From contig NZ_JABCSC020000001.1 of NCBI RefSeq assembly GCF_012972705.2, positions 744,001 through 808,000 of the forward strand: a stretch of 64,000 bases of DNA. Reading direction: 5' to 3'. A program made the translations under genes and the position numbers. Shown one piece after another: positions 62,935 to 64,000 of the stretch; the first letter of the stretch is position 1, and the number at the start of each line of letters is the position of its first letter. Under the pieces are notes generated by a model, which was given only the letters and a program-made list of their open reading frames with translations, was not told where the DNA came from and searched no databases. Origin of the DNA: Uliginosibacterium aquaticum (GTDB lineage: Bacteria > Pseudomonadota > Gammaproteobacteria > Burkholderiales > Rhodocyclaceae).

Positions 62935-63315
62935 ATGGCGGTAAGTTCGAAAGAGGCGGAGTTCCTTGTGGCCTGCCTGTGTGCGGGCTGGTGCGGGACA
63001 TGTCGCGAGTACCAACCCGGGTTTCAGGCGCTGGCGCAGAAATTTCCGCTGGCGGGGTTTGTGTGGGTGGATGTCGAGGATGAGCCGGAGGTGGCGGATG
63101 ATATCGACGTCGAGAATTTCCCGACTCTGGTGATTCAGCGCGATGAACGAGTGCTTTTCTGTGGGCCGATGTTGCCGCAGTTGCATTTGCTGGAGCGTCT
63201 GATCGAGACGTTCATGGCGCAGAGCGCGGAGGAAGCGTTGCACTATGCGCTGGGGAATGCCGAGCGAGCTGCCTGGCAGACGGTGGCGAACGTGCGCTCG
63301 CGCTTGCCGGGCTAA
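62935..63315 (+). CDS. Thioredoxin-like protein
   Basis: The 126-residue protein has a thioredoxin fold with the redox motif WCGTC (Cys20/Cys23), then VWVDVEDEPEVADDIDVENFPTLVI with the cis-Pro before Thr. The sequence between strands is shorter than in TrxA, and the C-terminal helix is followed by an extra helical tail (about residues 95-126). It has no signal peptide, so it is likely cytoplasmic. Reductant and partners are unknown. A GGAG site precedes the ATG. Confidence 0.85.
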   Translation: MAVSSKEAEFLVACLCAGWCGTCREYQPGFQALAQKFPLAGFVWVDVEDEPEVADDIDVENFPTLVIQRDERVLFCGPMLPQLHLLERLIETFMAQSAEEALHYALGNAERAAWQTVANVRSRLPG

Positions 63316-63336
63316 TCTGGTTGCACCAGAAGCGCC

Positions 63337-63363
63337 AAAGGGCCGCAAGCGGCCCTTTGTTTT
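63337..63363. terminator. Terminator between the thioredoxin-like gene and the aminotransferase
   Basis: AAAGGGCCGC pairs with GCGGCCCTTT around AA; on the plus strand it is followed by GTTTTTGTTT. It is probably the terminator of the thioredoxin-like gene and may also serve the convergent aminotransferase, which ends 15 bases away. Confidence 0.85.
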
Positions 63364-63378
63364 TGTTTAAGCGTGTGC

Positions 63379-64000
63379 TTACTTCAGCACTGCAGCGATG
63401 GCGTCGGCGACGGCGTCGATGTTCTTGCTGTTGAGTGCGGCGATGCAGATGCGGCCGGTGGAGACCGCATAGATGCCGAACTCGGTCTTCATGCGCTCCA
63501 CCTGCTCGGCCGTCAGGCCGGTGTAGGAGAACATGCCGCGCTGCTTGAGCACGAAGCTGAAGTCCTGTGCCACCTTGCGCGCAGCCAGCTTTTCAACCAG
63601 GGCACTACGCATTTCGCGGATCCGCACACGCATGCCGGCCAGCTCGTCTTCCCATTGTTTGCGCAGCTCAGGCGAGGCTAGTACGGCCGCGACGATGGCG
63701 CCACCGTGGGTCGGCGGGTTGGAGTAGTTGGTGCGCACCACGCGCTTGACCTGGCTCATCACGCGGCCGGCTTCTTCCTTGGAGTCACACACCACGGTCA
63801 GCGCGCCAACGCGCTCGCCGTAGAGCGAGAAGGATTTCGAGAAGGAGCTGGAAATGAAGAACTGCAGACCCGAGCCGGCGAAGGCGCGTACCGCCACTGC
63901 GTCAGCATCGATGCCATCGGCAAAACCCTGGTAGGCCATGTCGAGGAAGGGCACCAGACCGCGCGCCTGGCACACGGCCACAACTTCAGCCCACTGGGCA
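63379..64000 (-). CDS. Aspartate/aromatic aminotransferase, C-terminal part (partial)
   Basis: About 206 C-terminal residues are present; the N-terminus lies beyond the window end. The sequence has the class I aminotransferase features PFLDMAYQGFA, the PLP-lysine motif SSSFSKSFSLYGERVG and the substrate-binding Arg in GRICIAALNSKN. It is of the AspC/TyrB type, transferring amino groups between aspartate or aromatic amino acids and 2-oxoglutarate. Whether it is AspC or TyrB cannot be settled. It converges with the thioredoxin-like gene. Confidence 0.92.
   Translation of the reverse strand, partial: AQWAEVVAVCQARGLVPFLDMAYQGFADGIDADAVAVRAFAGSGLQFFISSSFSKSFSLYGERVGALTVVCDSKEEAGRVMSQVKRVVRTNYSNPPTHGGAIVAAVLASPELRKQWEDELAGMRVRIREMRSALVEKLAARKVAQDFSFVLKQRGMFSYTGLTAEQVERMKTEFGIYAVSTGRICIAALNSKNIDAVADAIAAVLK

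Overview
The window is a GC-rich, densely packed piece of a betaproteobacterial chromosome. Pointers to that group are the rpsU-yqeY-dnaG-rpoD macromolecular synthesis operon, a short beta-type H-NS protein with a GRGRKP core, a tripartite tricarboxylate transporter of the TctCBA type, and the AhpC/AhpF sequences. A Rhodocyclales-like organism is plausible, but the sequence alone does not fix the genus. No rRNA operon, insertion sequence, prophage or CRISPR array is visible; two tRNA genes are present (Ile2-CAU and Asn-GUU).

Layout. 1-1034: end of proC, then the usual YggT and YggU (DUF167) genes. 1035-5022: a soluble diguanylate cyclase and a NarL/UhpA-type two-component pair. 5182-7656: peroxide defence (ahpC, ahpF) with OxyR-like half-sites upstream of ahpC and a REP-like inverted pair between the two genes. 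7696-13734: small secreted protein, EEP-family nuclease/phosphatase, WbuC cupin, an unknown exported protein and dnaE. 13823-16838: tctA-tctB-tctC. 17083-19094: an operon of an HD-GYP response regulator, an HPt protein and a lytic transglycosylase. 19539-25416: a four-gene peptide-type ABC importer with strongly biased codon use, ending in a fused double ATPase. 25572-36403: a complete type II secretion operon in the permuted order L-M-N-F-G-H-I-J-K-C-D-E, directly followed (upstream on the same strand) by a pectate lyase predicted to be a lipoprotein.

38380-45353: tRNA-Ile2, rpoD, dnaG, yqeY and rpsU, divergent tsaD, then plsY and folB. 45420-49223: H-NS-like protein, xerD, a methylguanine methyltransferase, a chalcone-isomerase-like periplasmic protein and proA. 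49310-53973: MFS exporter, MscS-type channel, mobA and moaA. 53974-54586: a gene-free stretch full of perfect inverted repeats. It is the moaA leader on one strand and lies upstream of an orphan exported protein on the other. 55187-61340: a purine/nucleoside ABC importer (BMP-type binding protein divergent from ATPase-permease-permease) ending in guanine deaminase. 61464-64000: tRNA-Asn, an AsmA-like exported protein, a thioredoxin-like protein and the C-terminal part of an aromatic/aspartate aminotransferase.

How the parts work together. Three loci handle c-di-GMP or phosphorelay signalling: the GGDEF enzyme, the REC-PAS-kinase/NarL pair, and the HD-GYP/HPt pair. A type II secretion system sits beside one probable substrate, a surface lipoprotein pectate lyase, suggesting attack on plant polysaccharide. 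Three uptake systems (tricarboxylates, peptides, purines) point to broad scavenging of organic nutrients. The least explained pieces are the structured non-coding region at 54028-54294, the orphan protein beside it, and the RR-HPt-transglycosylase operon.
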